This document shows positions 51,810-59,561 of a DNA stretch of 64,000 nucleotides, piece by piece. Source of the stretch: Maricaulis maris_C (GTDB taxonomy: Bacteria > Pseudomonadota > Alphaproteobacteria > Caulobacterales > Maricaulaceae); assembly GCF_049116555.1 (NCBI RefSeq), contig NZ_JAGDYT010000025.1, forward strand, positions 124,001 through 188,000, given 5' to 3'. A program made the position numbers and the translations under genes. The notes beneath the pieces are model-generated. The model was not told the origin of the DNA. It did not search any database and was given only the letters and a program-made list of their open reading frames with translations. Numbering within the stretch: position 1 is the first letter of the stretch; the number at the start of each line of letters is the position of its first letter.

Positions 51810-53131
51810 TGCAAATTCCCCGTCTCCGCTGGTGGGTTGTCACCCTTGTCGCCCTCGCGACCGTTATCAACTATATCGACCGTCAGTCCCTGAATGTGTT
51901 GTGGCCGGAAATTTCCGCTGAACTCTATCCGGACAAGAGTGAGGATCAGCGCAAGGAAATCTACGCCCTGATCTCGGTCATCTTTGTGTTTGCCTACGCG
52001 TTCGGTCAGGCAATTTTCGGCAAGATATTCGACTGGATCGGGACCCGTATGGGCTTTGCCCTGTCGATCGCAGTCTGGTCGCTTGCAACAGCCGCCCATG
52101 CCTTTGCTCGCGGACTGACCTCCTTTGCCGTCTTTCGTGCAATCCTGGGTGTGGCCGAGGCCGGCAACTGGCCCGGTGCGACAAAGGCGAATGCCGAGTG
52201 GTTCCCGACCAAGGAGCGCGCGCTCGCGCAGGGGATTTTCAACTCCGGTGCGGCCATTGGTGGCATCATTTCGATTCCGCTGATCGCGTTCCTGTCGGTC
52301 TTCTTCGACTGGCACATCATCTTCATCATCATCGGTCTGACCGGTCTGCTCTGGCTTGTGCCCTGGATGGTTCTGGTGAAAGCGCCACCGAAATCCCACC
52401 CCTGGGTGACCGAGGAGGAGCGCCAATACATCCTGACCGGTCAACGGCGCACAGGCGCGGAGGTCGTGGATGCCGAGTCTTCCGAGGAGGAGACCAGCTA
52501 CGCCCCGGGAACCGCGGAATTGTTGTCGCGTCGGCAAAGTTGGGGCGTGATCATAGCCTCGGCGGCGATCGACCCGATCTGGTGGCTCTTCGTCTTCTGG
52601 ATCCCGATCTATCTGTCCGAAGTCTACGGCTTCAATGTCCGCGAGATCGGCATCTATGGCTGGGTTCCCTATGTCGGTGCCATGTTCGGCGCCTGGTTCG
52701 GTGGCCTTCTTGCCCAGAACCGCATCAAGGCCGGCTGGAGCGTTGACGCAACGCGCAAGCTGACGATCACGCTGGGTTGCCTGATCATGCTGCCCTGCCT
52801 GCTTGCCATGTCACAGGCCGGCAATCCGGTGGTCGCGGTACTGATCATGGCTGCCATCCTGTTCGGCTTCCAGACCGCAATCGGCAATGTGCAAACCCTG
52901 GCCAGCGATTTCCTGAGCGGGAAGTCTGTCGGCACGCTCGCGGGCTTTGCCGGCATGGCGGCAAAACTGGGCGCGGCTGGCCTGACCTATCTCGTGCCCT
53001 GGCTCACCCTGGGTGGAAACTACACGCCGGCTTTCGTGATCGGTGCCGGCCTGGCCCTGCTCGCCCTGGCGAGTGTGTGGCTTGTGTGTGGCCGTATCGA
53101 ACCTCTCAAACCCAAAAAAGAACAAGCCTGA
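51809..53131 (+). CDS. MFS transporter of the hexuronate (ExuT) type
   Basis: 440-residue major facilitator permease with twelve predicted helices and the anion:cation symporter signature INYIDRQSLNVLWPEIS near residue 22, GKIFDWIGTRMGFALS near 70, and GVAEAGNWPGATKANAEWFPTKERALAQG near 115. The central cytoplasmic loop runs roughly 200-245. Family members take up hexuronates and related acids by proton symport. In this operon the likely cargo is the unsaturated monouronate or its linear keto form, arriving in the periplasm from the lyases. Confidence 0.9.
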   Translation: MQIPRLRWWVVTLVALATVINYIDRQSLNVLWPEISAELYPDKSEDQRKEIYALISVIFVFAYAFGQAIFGKIFDWIGTRMGFALSIAVWSLATAAHAFARGLTSFAVFRAILGVAEAGNWPGATKANAEWFPTKERALAQGIFNSGAAIGGIISIPLIAFLSVFFDWHIIFIIIGLTGLLWLVPWMVLVKAPPKSHPWVTEEERQYILTGQRRTGAEVVDAESSEEETSYAPGTAELLSRRQSWGVIIASAAIDPIWWLFVFWIPIYLSEVYGFNVREIGIYGWVPYVGAMFGAWFGGLLAQNRIKAGWSVDATRKLTITLGCLIMLPCLLAMSQAGNPVVAVLIMAAILFGFQTAIGNVQTLASDFLSGKSVGTLAGFAGMAAKLGAAGLTYLVPWLTLGGNYTPAFVIGAGLALLALASVWLVCGRIEPLKPKKEQA

Positions 53132-53160
53132 CGGCTTCGCAATTCTAGGAGAAGAAGAAC

Positions 53161-53913
53161 ATGAAACTCGCTGGAAAAACCGCGATCGTTGTAGGAGGCG
53201 GCCGTGACATCGGACGCGCCGTGTCGATTTCCCTGGCCCGCGAAGGGGCCAAGGTGGTCGTGAATTACAATAATGACGACACCGCAGCCCAGGCGACGGT
53301 CGATGATATCACCAAGGCTGGTGGTGACGCGATCCTGGTCAAGGCCGATGCCACCAAGATGTCCGAAATGGAGAAGTTGGTTTCGGCAGCCCAGAACGCC
53401 TTCGGCTCTCAAATCGATATCCTCGCAACGGTTGCGGGCGGAATGGTCGCTCGCAAGACGCTGGATGAAATGGACGAGGAATTCTTCGACTGGGTGATGC
53501 GCCTGAATGTGCACTCGGCCTTCTTCGCAATGAAGGCGACCGTCCCGCACATGAAGGAAGGGGCCTCCGTCATCAATTTCGCCTCGCAAGCGGGTCGTGA
53601 CGGGGGTGGTCCCGGCGCTACCGCCTATGCGACGGGCAAGGGCGCTGTGATGACGTTCACCCGTGGCATGGCGAAGGAGCTCGGTCCGAAGGGTATCCGC
53701 GTCAATGCAGTGTGCCCGGGGATGATTGCAACCAGCTTTCATGACCGCTTTTCGAAGGATGAGGTTCGTGAGAAGGTTGCCGGCATGACCCCGCTGCGCC
53801 GCCAGGGCGCAGCCGACGAGGTCGGCGATGTGGTGAGCTATCTGGCATCTGACGAAGCATCCTTCCTCACGGGTGTTTGCCTGGATGTGAATGGCGGCTT
53901 GCTGTTCTCGTAG
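53161..53913 (+). CDS. SDR oxidoreductase, probable DEH reductase
   Basis: 250-residue short-chain dehydrogenase with the cofactor motif VVGGGRDIGRAVS (about 10-22), NNDD after the second strand, and the catalytic residues Ser142, Tyr156 and Lys160 (NFASQAGRDG; AYATGKG). The expected reaction is reduction of 4-deoxy-L-erythro-5-hexoseulose uronate (DEH) to 2-keto-3-deoxygluconate, as for SDRs found in other alginate operons. Cofactor preference is not certain. AGGAGAAG lies just upstream of the ATG. Confidence 0.88.
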   Translation: MKLAGKTAIVVGGGRDIGRAVSISLAREGAKVVVNYNNDDTAAQATVDDITKAGGDAILVKADATKMSEMEKLVSAAQNAFGSQIDILATVAGGMVARKTLDEMDEEFFDWVMRLNVHSAFFAMKATVPHMKEGASVINFASQAGRDGGGPGATAYATGKGAVMTFTRGMAKELGPKGIRVNAVCPGMIATSFHDRFSKDEVREKVAGMTPLRRQGAADEVGDVVSYLASDEASFLTGVCLDVNGGLLFS

Positions 53914-53934
53914 GCGCCAGGGGGTATCCGGGAG

Positions 53935-54903
53935 ATGAATGCGATGGGTCGTCAGTCCGACTTCGAGCCGCGGGGCAAGCGAGTTATCTGTTTTGGCGAG
54001 GTCATGGCAGAACTCGCCGACCTGCAGGCTGACACGGCCCGGGTCGGAGTCGGCGGCGACACGTTCAACACTGCCGTCTATCTCGCGCGTCTCGGAACCT
54101 CTGTCCGCTACGCAACGGCGCTCGGGACGGATCCATTCAGCTTGCGGATTCGCAACCGTATGGCGACCGAAGGGGTCGGCGACGATCTGGTGATGACATC
54201 ACCGGACCGCAATTGCGGTCTCTATGCCATCGAGGTCGATGCGACAGGGGAGCGCAGCTTCACTTACTGGCGATCGCAAAGTGCGGCGCGGCAGTTTCTG
54301 GACATGCCGCGGTCCAATCCGGTGATCGCTGAAATGGCGAATGCGGACGTGCTCTACCTGTCCGGAATAAGCCTGTCGCTTTTCCAGACTCCCAGCCAGC
54401 AGGAAAAACTGGTCGACCTGGTGGGAGCGGTCCGGCGTAAAGGCGGCCAGGTCGTTTTTGACACCAATTACCGGCCCGCAGGATGGGCCTCGAAGGCGCA
54501 GGCGCGCGATGCGGTCAGGGCCGTGATGCCCATGGTGTCGCTTGCCCTGCCGACTTTCGAGGACGAGCAGGCTCTGTTCGGCTTTGACCGTGTCGAGGAC
54601 TGCAGTGATTTCTGGCGAGAGGCCGGCGTGGACGAGGTGATCGTCAAGTGTGGGCCTCGCGGGGCCTGGTCAAGCCGTGACGGCGATTGGGTCGCGCCGC
54701 CAGAAATCATCAAACCGCTCGACACAACCGGCGCTGGCGACAGTTTCAATGCGGGCTATCTGCACGCACGCCTGTCCGGTGCAAACTGCCGGCAATCCAT
54801 TGCGCGGGCCCATGCTTTGGCAGCCGCTGTGCTCGGTGTGCGAGGCGCTCTCCTGCCGACAGGTGTGCCGCTGCCGGGGCAATTCGAGGAGCAGGATCAT
54901 TGA
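53935..54903 (+). CDS. kdgK: 2-keto-3-deoxygluconate kinase (PfkB family)
   Basis: 322-residue ribokinase-family sugar kinase. It has the N-terminal VICFGEVMAELADL, the substrate-binding GVGGDTFNTAVYLARLG, DTNYRPAGWASKAQAR (NYRP motif of KDG kinases), CGPRGAWSSRDG and the active-site signature PLDTTGAGDSFNAGYLHARL with the catalytic Asp. It phosphorylates KDG to 2-keto-3-deoxy-6-phosphogluconate. The cleaving aldolase (eda) is not in this window. It ends one base before the next gene's ATG. Confidence 0.9.
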   Translation: MNAMGRQSDFEPRGKRVICFGEVMAELADLQADTARVGVGGDTFNTAVYLARLGTSVRYATALGTDPFSLRIRNRMATEGVGDDLVMTSPDRNCGLYAIEVDATGERSFTYWRSQSAARQFLDMPRSNPVIAEMANADVLYLSGISLSLFQTPSQQEKLVDLVGAVRRKGGQVVFDTNYRPAGWASKAQARDAVRAVMPMVSLALPTFEDEQALFGFDRVEDCSDFWREAGVDEVIVKCGPRGAWSSRDGDWVAPPEIIKPLDTTGAGDSFNAGYLHARLSGANCRQSIARAHALAAAVLGVRGALLPTGVPLPGQFEEQDH

Positions 54904-54904
54904 C

Positions 54905-55444
54905 ATGTGCAATTCCCTGAACGCAACCCGCTCGCCTCTTCCGATTGCCGATTTCTACCCGACCTTGTCAGCTGATATCGACCGTTCGCCCATTCGGATT
55001 CACGGCAGTATTGACCCAGAGGGCGGACTTCGGGCGAGCGTTTCCCCGTCCGATGGTCTGAAGCTTCACCTCGACGGGCATACGCGTTACTGCCTGTCTC
55101 CGCAGGTGGCTCCGGACAATCTGTTCGACGATGAGACGCTCGCATCCTGGCCGTTGCCGCGCCGCGAGGGCGAAACAGCCCGCCAGGGCCTGCAGCGCCT
55201 TTTGCGCACGCAACCGCAAGCGGTCGACCGGTCTGAGGCAGGACGGTTTCTGTGCACGCTCTATCTGTGGGCGCAGGAGATAGCCTACGAGTTTGACCTG
55301 CGCGGCGGTCTGATCCTGCACGTCGACCCGGCCTGGCGCGTTGCGCTTGATGATCAGGATTGCCGCGATGCAATCCTGCGCTTTGCCTGCGCCGTGAAAC
55401 ACCGCGTGGCGGTCGAGCTGAGACTGAACACCATGCTTTCCTGA
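54905..55444 (+). CDS. Unrecognised protein at the end of the alginate operon
   Basis: I do not recognise this 179-residue protein. Its ATG (54905) lies one base after the kdgK stop, so it belongs to the operon transcript. The sequence is soluble-looking, without signal or membrane segment. It has GLKLHLDGHTRYCLSPQVAPDNLFDDETLASWPLPRR in the middle, a conserved-looking segment LCTLYLWAQEIAYEFDLRGGLILHVDPAWRVALDD, and CRDAILRFACAVKHRVAVELRLNTMLS at the end. Several His, Cys, Asp and Trp residues are present, but no known motif. A minus-strand frame overlaps part of it, with less natural composition. Confidence 0.65.
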   Translation: MCNSLNATRSPLPIADFYPTLSADIDRSPIRIHGSIDPEGGLRASVSPSDGLKLHLDGHTRYCLSPQVAPDNLFDDETLASWPLPRREGETARQGLQRLLRTQPQAVDRSEAGRFLCTLYLWAQEIAYEFDLRGGLILHVDPAWRVALDDQDCRDAILRFACAVKHRVAVELRLNTMLS

Positions 55445-55588
55445 TCAGCCCGAGGGGCGATTTGCCGACGGGTCCTCAAACAACGGACAAAGCTCGAAAA
55501 CCGGTGGTTTCGGTGTGGCCCGACGCTGGAAGGGCAGCTCCATGCCGGGTGCGCGCCCTCTGCTCCCGGCTCACCACCTGTTCCCAGT

Positions 55589-55622
55589 GCTCAAGACAGT
55601 TTGAGGCTCAAGACAGTTTGAG
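55589..55622. repeat. Tandem 17-bp repeat
   Basis: Two perfect head-to-tail copies of GCTCAAGACAGTTTGAG (55589-55605 and 55606-55622); each is itself partly palindromic (CTCAA...TTGAG). The second copy includes the stop codon of the 53-residue ORF and the first lies just past it. It could be a recent duplication, a regulator site pair or a terminator-like hairpin. Confidence 0.85.
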
Positions 55623-55769
55623 CTCGCGCTCTCGCACATAGGCATCGTGGCGCGGATCACGGGCACGCAGGGCGGGCCGCGTGCTGAAGAGCAGATGCGG
55701 CAACCCGATCCGCAAGGCGGCGGGGGCCTGGATATAGGGGCGAGGGGTCTTGTTCGAGCGCATGGTCAT
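55608..55769 (-). CDS. Putative small basic protein (53 residues)
   Basis: Short frame starting MTMRSNKTPRPYIQAPAALR and ending RERELKLS. An AAGGAGG Shine-Dalgarno sequence lies 5 bases before the ATG, the best in the window. The product is basic and Pro/Arg-rich, with no signal or membrane segment. I recognise no family. It is convergent with the alginate operon's last gene, about 160 bases away (55445-55607, in which I see no gene). The strong ribosome-binding site is the main reason to accept it. Confidence 0.55.
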   Translation of the reverse strand: MTMRSNKTPRPYIQAPAALRIGLPHLLFSTRPALRARDPRHDAYVRERELKLS

Positions 55770-55927
55770 GTGAGCCTCCTTGGTAGGAGAGGCCATGGTC
55801 CCGCGCGAGCAAGGCAGGCACGGGGCAGCGACAAGGCCATTTTCCGGCCATTGCGTTCATCGCGGGATCAGTTTTGGGAGAAGACGGGTGTCGTCCGCGC
55901 CCGACCCGAAGGCCGGGCGCTGGACGT

Positions 55928-56314
55928 TCAGTCTGCGAGCGAGCGCAGCAGGTCGATCACACGGCGACGGACCGTCTGGTCCTTGATGCCGGAGAAAGCA
56001 GACGCCAAAGCCAGGCCGTCCGGGCTGGCGATGAAATCATACAGGGTGTCGGAGTCACCGCCCTTGAGTTCGGACGAGCCGTCTTCTTCAAGACCCTCGA
56101 AGAAATACGCGACCGGGACTTCCATGACCTTGGCCACGTGGAAGAGCCGACTGGCACCAATCCGATTGGTGCCGCGCTCATATTTCTGGACTTGCTGGAA
56201 AGTCACACCGAGCTTCTCGCCCAATTCCGACTGACTCATTTCCAGCAGGCTGCGGCGCAGGCGCAGTCTGGCCCCTACATGCTGATCAATACTGGTCGGG
56301 CCTCGTGCACTCAT
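55928..56314 (-). CDS. XRE-family helix-turn-helix regulator
   Basis: 128-residue DNA-binding protein: N-terminal HTH_3 domain (VGARLRLRRSLLEMSQSELGEKLGVTFQQVQKYERGTNRIGASRLFHVAKVMEVPVAYFF, about 12-72) and a C-terminal helical tail DQTVRRRVIDLLRSLA. This type is widespread in alphaproteobacteria. It lies 7 bases downstream of the LysR gene on the same strand, so the two are likely one transcript. The target is unknown. Confidence 0.9.
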   Translation of the reverse strand: MSARGPTSIDQHVGARLRLRRSLLEMSQSELGEKLGVTFQQVQKYERGTNRIGASRLFHVAKVMEVPVAYFFEGLEEDGSSELKGGDSDTLYDFIASPDGLALASAFSGIKDQTVRRRVIDLLRSLAD

Positions 56315-56321
56315 CGCGTCC

Positions 56322-57311
56322 TCACGTCTGTGGTTTGATGACTTCTACGTCGCAAAACTCGCTTGGATGGCAGAACTCTTCGCGGAACCAAGGGTGGAGT
56401 CTACGATTGAACAGTTCGGCGATCCAGTCGGCAACGCATTTTATTCTCGATATTCCAAGACTGCCTGGTGAGTTCTTCAGCCAGAAACGGACGTCTTGAT
56501 GGAAATCATAATCAAGAACGACAAGCTCATCCGGATACAAGGACGCCAGATAGGTTGGTGCCATGGCTATTCCTCCACCATGGCGAATGGTTTCAAATAG
56601 CACTGAACTGATGTCCGCAGTGAAGGAATATCTTACAACCTCATCCGTTGCTGTGGCTTTTCGCTGCCACAGGTGGAGTGACGGATCATACTGCTCCAGT
56701 CTCAGGAATCGCAGTGTCAGCACGTCTTCCAGCGAACGTGGGGCGCCATAGGTGGCGATGAATTCCCGCGACGCCATGGGCATGTAGTGGATGCTGCCCA
56801 GCGCCCTGGCCTCGGTATCCATCGCCTTGTCCGGGGTGAAAGTCAGGCTCAATGCTGCGGCTGTATCGCTCGCTGCGGCAGACCGGTCATTGATCAGCTT
56901 GAGCACGACCTCCGGGTTAACCCGTTGAAATTCCGGTATATGGCGCGCAAGCCAGTAGGTGGCCAATCCGTCTGGCACGCGCAATGAGACCTGGCCGGCC
57001 AGGCTGCGATCCATGCCGGCAATCTCGGTCTCCAGCCGTTGGGCGGAGCGCTGCATGGTTATCGCATAGTCCAAAGCGGCGGTGCCCGCCCGTGTCAGCA
57101 CAACCCCATCGGCCCGCCGCTCAATGAGCTGCGAGGACAGGCGACTTTCTAGCTGCCGCATGCGTTTGGAGACGGTGGATTGCTGACAGCCAAGCACGGT
57201 CGCCGCTGCGCTCATCGATCCGGTTGTGGCAACGGCATGAAAGATTTGAAGGTCATCCCAGTCAAAGACGTTCCGCCTCAGATCGTTATCCAATTTCAGA
57301 CTACCCCGCAT
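56322..57311 (-). CDS. LysR-family transcriptional regulator
   Basis: 329-residue regulator with the N-terminal winged helix (FDWDDLQIFHAVATTGSMSAAATVLGCQQSTVSKRMRQLESRLSSQLIERRADGVVLTRAG, about 15-75) and a substrate-binding domain of the periplasmic-binding-protein type. It is divergent from the acyltransferase trio, with 71 bases between the starts, the standard layout for a LysR regulator and its target. The effector is unknown. It is followed by the XRE gene. Confidence 0.9.
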   Translation of the reverse strand: MRGSLKLDNDLRRNVFDWDDLQIFHAVATTGSMSAAATVLGCQQSTVSKRMRQLESRLSSQLIERRADGVVLTRAGTAALDYAITMQRSAQRLETEIAGMDRSLAGQVSLRVPDGLATYWLARHIPEFQRVNPEVVLKLINDRSAAASDTAAALSLTFTPDKAMDTEARALGSIHYMPMASREFIATYGAPRSLEDVLTLRFLRLEQYDPSLHLWQRKATATDEVVRYSFTADISSVLFETIRHGGGIAMAPTYLASLYPDELVVLDYDFHQDVRFWLKNSPGSLGISRIKCVADWIAELFNRRLHPWFREEFCHPSEFCDVEVIKPQT

Positions 57312-57346
57312 TCCAACTTTGCCGAAGAAGAAGTATCGCGCCGGTG

Positions 57347-57361
57347 TTAACGAAGAATTAA
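57347..57361. promoter_or_regulatory. CtrA-type binding site TTAA-N7-TTAA
   Basis: TTAA (57347-57350), seven bases (CGAAGAA), TTAA (57358-57361) followed by C, an exact match to the CtrA full-site consensus TTAA-N7-TTAA(C). It sits 21 bases before the ATG of the acyltransferase-like gene and 36 bases before the LysR start, so it could regulate either direction. It is the only TTAA-N7-TTAA I found in the non-coding parts of the window. Confidence 0.6.
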
Positions 57362-57382
57362 CTACATGGCGGAGTGCGCGGA

Positions 57383-58021
57383 ATGGTGAGTGATGGGCTG
57401 CGTTTCAGCTCCACAAAGACAGGGTTCGAGTTCCCGCTCGAACGGCTTGACCAGGCCTTTGGTTCCTTGGATTTCAAGCCTGTTCAGCTGTCTGAGATTG
57501 ATGAGTTTCACGCGCTGGCCAACGATCTGATCGATGGCGAGATTGCGAGTGCGACAGCCATAGGCCGGGTCCAGGAATGGACCCGCCGTTCCCTTCACAT
57601 GCGCCGATGGAATGGCCGCCCTGACGGTTTCGTTGCCTCAATCCCGCTTAGCGATTCCGGCGTAACTGCACTCCTGCAAGGCGAGTTCGGTTTTTCCAAT
57701 GCGCGCCGTGAGTGGGTGTGTGGGCTGGAAGAAAGGGCCTCAGCCCTGCTGTCCTGGGGTCTGGCCGGGCGAACGCCGCATGCCCAGGCCGCCGCCTTGC
57801 GGGCCCTGCTCGTTGGGTGGCGTGGCTTTTATGGCGATGTCCGTGTCTATGCCAGGGCCCGGACGACTGAAGGTAAAGCGCTGATGCGGCGGCTCAATTT
57901 CGAGGTTTGCGCCTATCCGGACGGCGAAAGCCCGCTCTACTGCAGCACCGGCTTCCCGAGGAAGCTCGGCGATATGCTGCTCAAGCGGACCGTTCTCGGC
58001 AAATGGGAGGGTTCCTCATGA
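57383..58021 (+). CDS. Putative acyltransferase-like protein, first gene of a three-gene operon
   Basis: 212-residue protein that I cannot assign with certainty. The C-terminal half (SALLSWGLAGRTPHAQAAALRALLVGWRGFYGDVRVYARARTTEGKALMRRLNFEVCAYPDGESPLYC) resembles a GNAT-type acetyltransferase end, with a terminal beta strand after a Phe-Glu motif. The N-terminal half (LDFKPVQLSEIDEFHALANDLIDGEIA) has no clear match. Start at ATG 57383. The stop overlaps the start of the next GNAT gene by four bases (ATGA), so translation is coupled. Confidence 0.7.
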   Translation: MVSDGLRFSSTKTGFEFPLERLDQAFGSLDFKPVQLSEIDEFHALANDLIDGEIASATAIGRVQEWTRRSLHMRRWNGRPDGFVASIPLSDSGVTALLQGEFGFSNARREWVCGLEERASALLSWGLAGRTPHAQAAALRALLVGWRGFYGDVRVYARARTTEGKALMRRLNFEVCAYPDGESPLYCSTGFPRKLGDMLLKRTVLGKWEGSS

Positions 58022-58620
58022 AAAACGCGATACCCGATAGTCTGGAAGTGACAGTCGCGCGATCGCTTGACCAGGTGGTCATGGCGATGACCTTGCGCGG
58101 GGTCATCTATCTCGGCGAGCAGTTTGCCCCCTATGCCGAAGAGTATGACGGCAATGACTTTGTTGGCGCCGGCCACCTGATAGCCTGGCGGGGCAAGGAG
58201 CCGGTCGGCGTCCTGCGCCTGCGTTTCTTCGCTGATTTCGCCAAGGTCGAGCGGGCGGCCGTCCTGCGCCAGTACCGGCGTTTCGGTGTCATGCGGGTCC
58301 TGATGCAGGAGGCCCAGCGCTATTCTGCGCGCCGCGGCTACAAGAAAATGCTCGGCCACGCCCAACTCAATCGCGTCAAATACTGGCGCACGCATGGCTT
58401 CCGAATTCGATCGGACCGGCCCGAATTCGGCTTCTCTGACTATAAATATGTCGAGATCGAGCGCGATCTTGTTCCGCCAGCCAACGCCATCACAATGGAT
58501 ACCGATCCAATGGTCGTCATTCGTCCGGATGGCGAATGGGATCGCCCCGGCCCGTTTGACCTTTCGCTTGCGCGGATGCAAGAGGATCAGGACGAGCGCA
58601 AGCCGGAGGAGGCCGCATGA
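58018..58620 (+). CDS. GNAT-family N-acetyltransferase
   Basis: 200-residue protein with the GNAT fold: LIAWRGKEPVGVLRLRFFADFAKVERAAVLRQYRRFGVMRVLMQEAQRYSARRGYKKMLGHAQLNRVKYWRTHGFR. The acetyl-CoA pyrophosphate loop is QYRRFGV-like (motif A, R-x-x-G), and YWRTHGFR is the usual final strand. The C-terminus carries a Pro/Asp-rich extension (about 160-200). The substrate is unknown. The start overlaps the first gene and the stop overlaps the isochorismatase-like gene, both by four bases. Confidence 0.87.
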   Translation: MKNAIPDSLEVTVARSLDQVVMAMTLRGVIYLGEQFAPYAEEYDGNDFVGAGHLIAWRGKEPVGVLRLRFFADFAKVERAAVLRQYRRFGVMRVLMQEAQRYSARRGYKKMLGHAQLNRVKYWRTHGFRIRSDRPEFGFSDYKYVEIERDLVPPANAITMDTDPMVVIRPDGEWDRPGPFDLSLARMQEDQDERKPEEAA

Positions 58621-59159
58621 GCTTCGCTGACCCCTGCCTGATCCTGCTGGACTGCCAGCGCGATCAGGTGACCGGAAGCAATGGGAAGATTGACCCGGTC
58701 AATCAGGCCGTGATCGATCGTATCCGCGAGCTGCTGCGCCACGCGCGGCAATCAGGCTGGCGGGTCTGTCATTGCCAGTTCCAGGGTGAAGGCTCTGTTG
58801 CCGGCCGCGCGCCGATTGACGGCTTGCGACCGACGGCCCAGGAAGCGGTGTTCAAACGTCGCGGCTTGTCGGCGTTCTCGGATCCGTTCTTCCATCAGGT
58901 TCTCGCGCGCAGTGCCGGATCGAGTGCGCTGCTTGTGGGTTTCTCCGCGCCTTTCTCCATTCTGGCGACCGTTTTCGATGACGCCAATCGGGACAAGGCA
59001 TTGACCGTCGTGCCTGAAGCGGTGGGTGCATTGGCGGTAGAGCCGCGCGATGTCGCCGAGACCCGCGCCATGGCTTTTGACCTTGTGGCCCGCATGGCGC
59101 CAATGATGAGTTGGGAACATCTCACACAGGACTGGTCAGTCGACGCGCCGACAGCCTGA
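58617..59159 (+). CDS. Isochorismatase-fold protein with Ser in place of the catalytic Cys
   Basis: 180-residue protein of the isochorismatase-like (cysteine hydrolase) superfamily: LILLDCQRD (acidic residue, Asp12), a Lys near 80 (VFKRRGLSAF), and the nucleophile-loop strand LLVGFSAPFSILATVFDDANRDK. Where hydrolases such as PncA have G-x-x-T-x-x-C-V, this protein has G-F-S-A-P-F-S-I, so Ser114 occupies the nucleophile position. It may be inactive or act on a different substrate (isochorismatase itself also lacks the Cys). It ends the three-gene operon. Confidence 0.82.
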   Translation: MSFADPCLILLDCQRDQVTGSNGKIDPVNQAVIDRIRELLRHARQSGWRVCHCQFQGEGSVAGRAPIDGLRPTAQEAVFKRRGLSAFSDPFFHQVLARSAGSSALLVGFSAPFSILATVFDDANRDKALTVVPEAVGALAVEPRDVAETRAMAFDLVARMAPMMSWEHLTQDWSVDAPTA

Positions 59160-59235
59160 CTGCGGTTACCGAGTACCGAGCACGGTTCACAACTGGGTGA
59201 TATTGCCGCATCCCGCACGAATTCATGAGAATTTT

Positions 59236-59266
59236 GCCCGTCCCGGGCTTTAAATCCGGGGCGGGC
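59236..59266. repeat. Inverted repeat in the leader region of the glutamate dehydrogenase gene
   Basis: GCCCGTCCCGG (59236-59246) can pair with CCGGGGCGGGC (59256-59266) apart from one T-G pair, around a 9-base AT-rich loop. No T run follows on either strand. The 402-base gap 59160-59561 contains no ORF I can support; the repeat could end the upstream operon with Rho or fold in the dehydrogenase leader. Confidence 0.5.
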
Positions 59267-59561
59267 ATTCTACATGTTTGTCTGTAGCGGGAAACCGGTC
59301 GGTGCGGCCTTCCCCCAGTCCGCCATTCCGGACCCGCTCGCGAAGATCAGGCCTCAAAGTGCGTCCCCCCAGCCTGCCTATGAGGTCTGCCAGGCGCCGC
59401 CGGGTTCCCCTGTCCCTACTCGGCGGCGCCGTTATCGCTACCTTTTGCACTCTTGAGAAAAAGAATGGCACGTTTGCGTTTTCAACGGCGTAGGCGGGTT
59501 GCGTGCTTCTCAAACAGGACTAGGGTCGGTCCATAAACACAACAGTCCAGGGAGCGCCACC

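Noticed and set aside
54968..55402. Minus-strand frame opposite the last alginate-operon gene
   Set aside because: The plus-strand frame directly follows kdgK and has the more natural composition; both cannot easily be genes.
59278..59493. Short plus-strand frame in the gap before the glutamate dehydrogenase gene
   Set aside because: No ribosome-binding site, no family resemblance and a poor composition; I treat the gap as non-coding.
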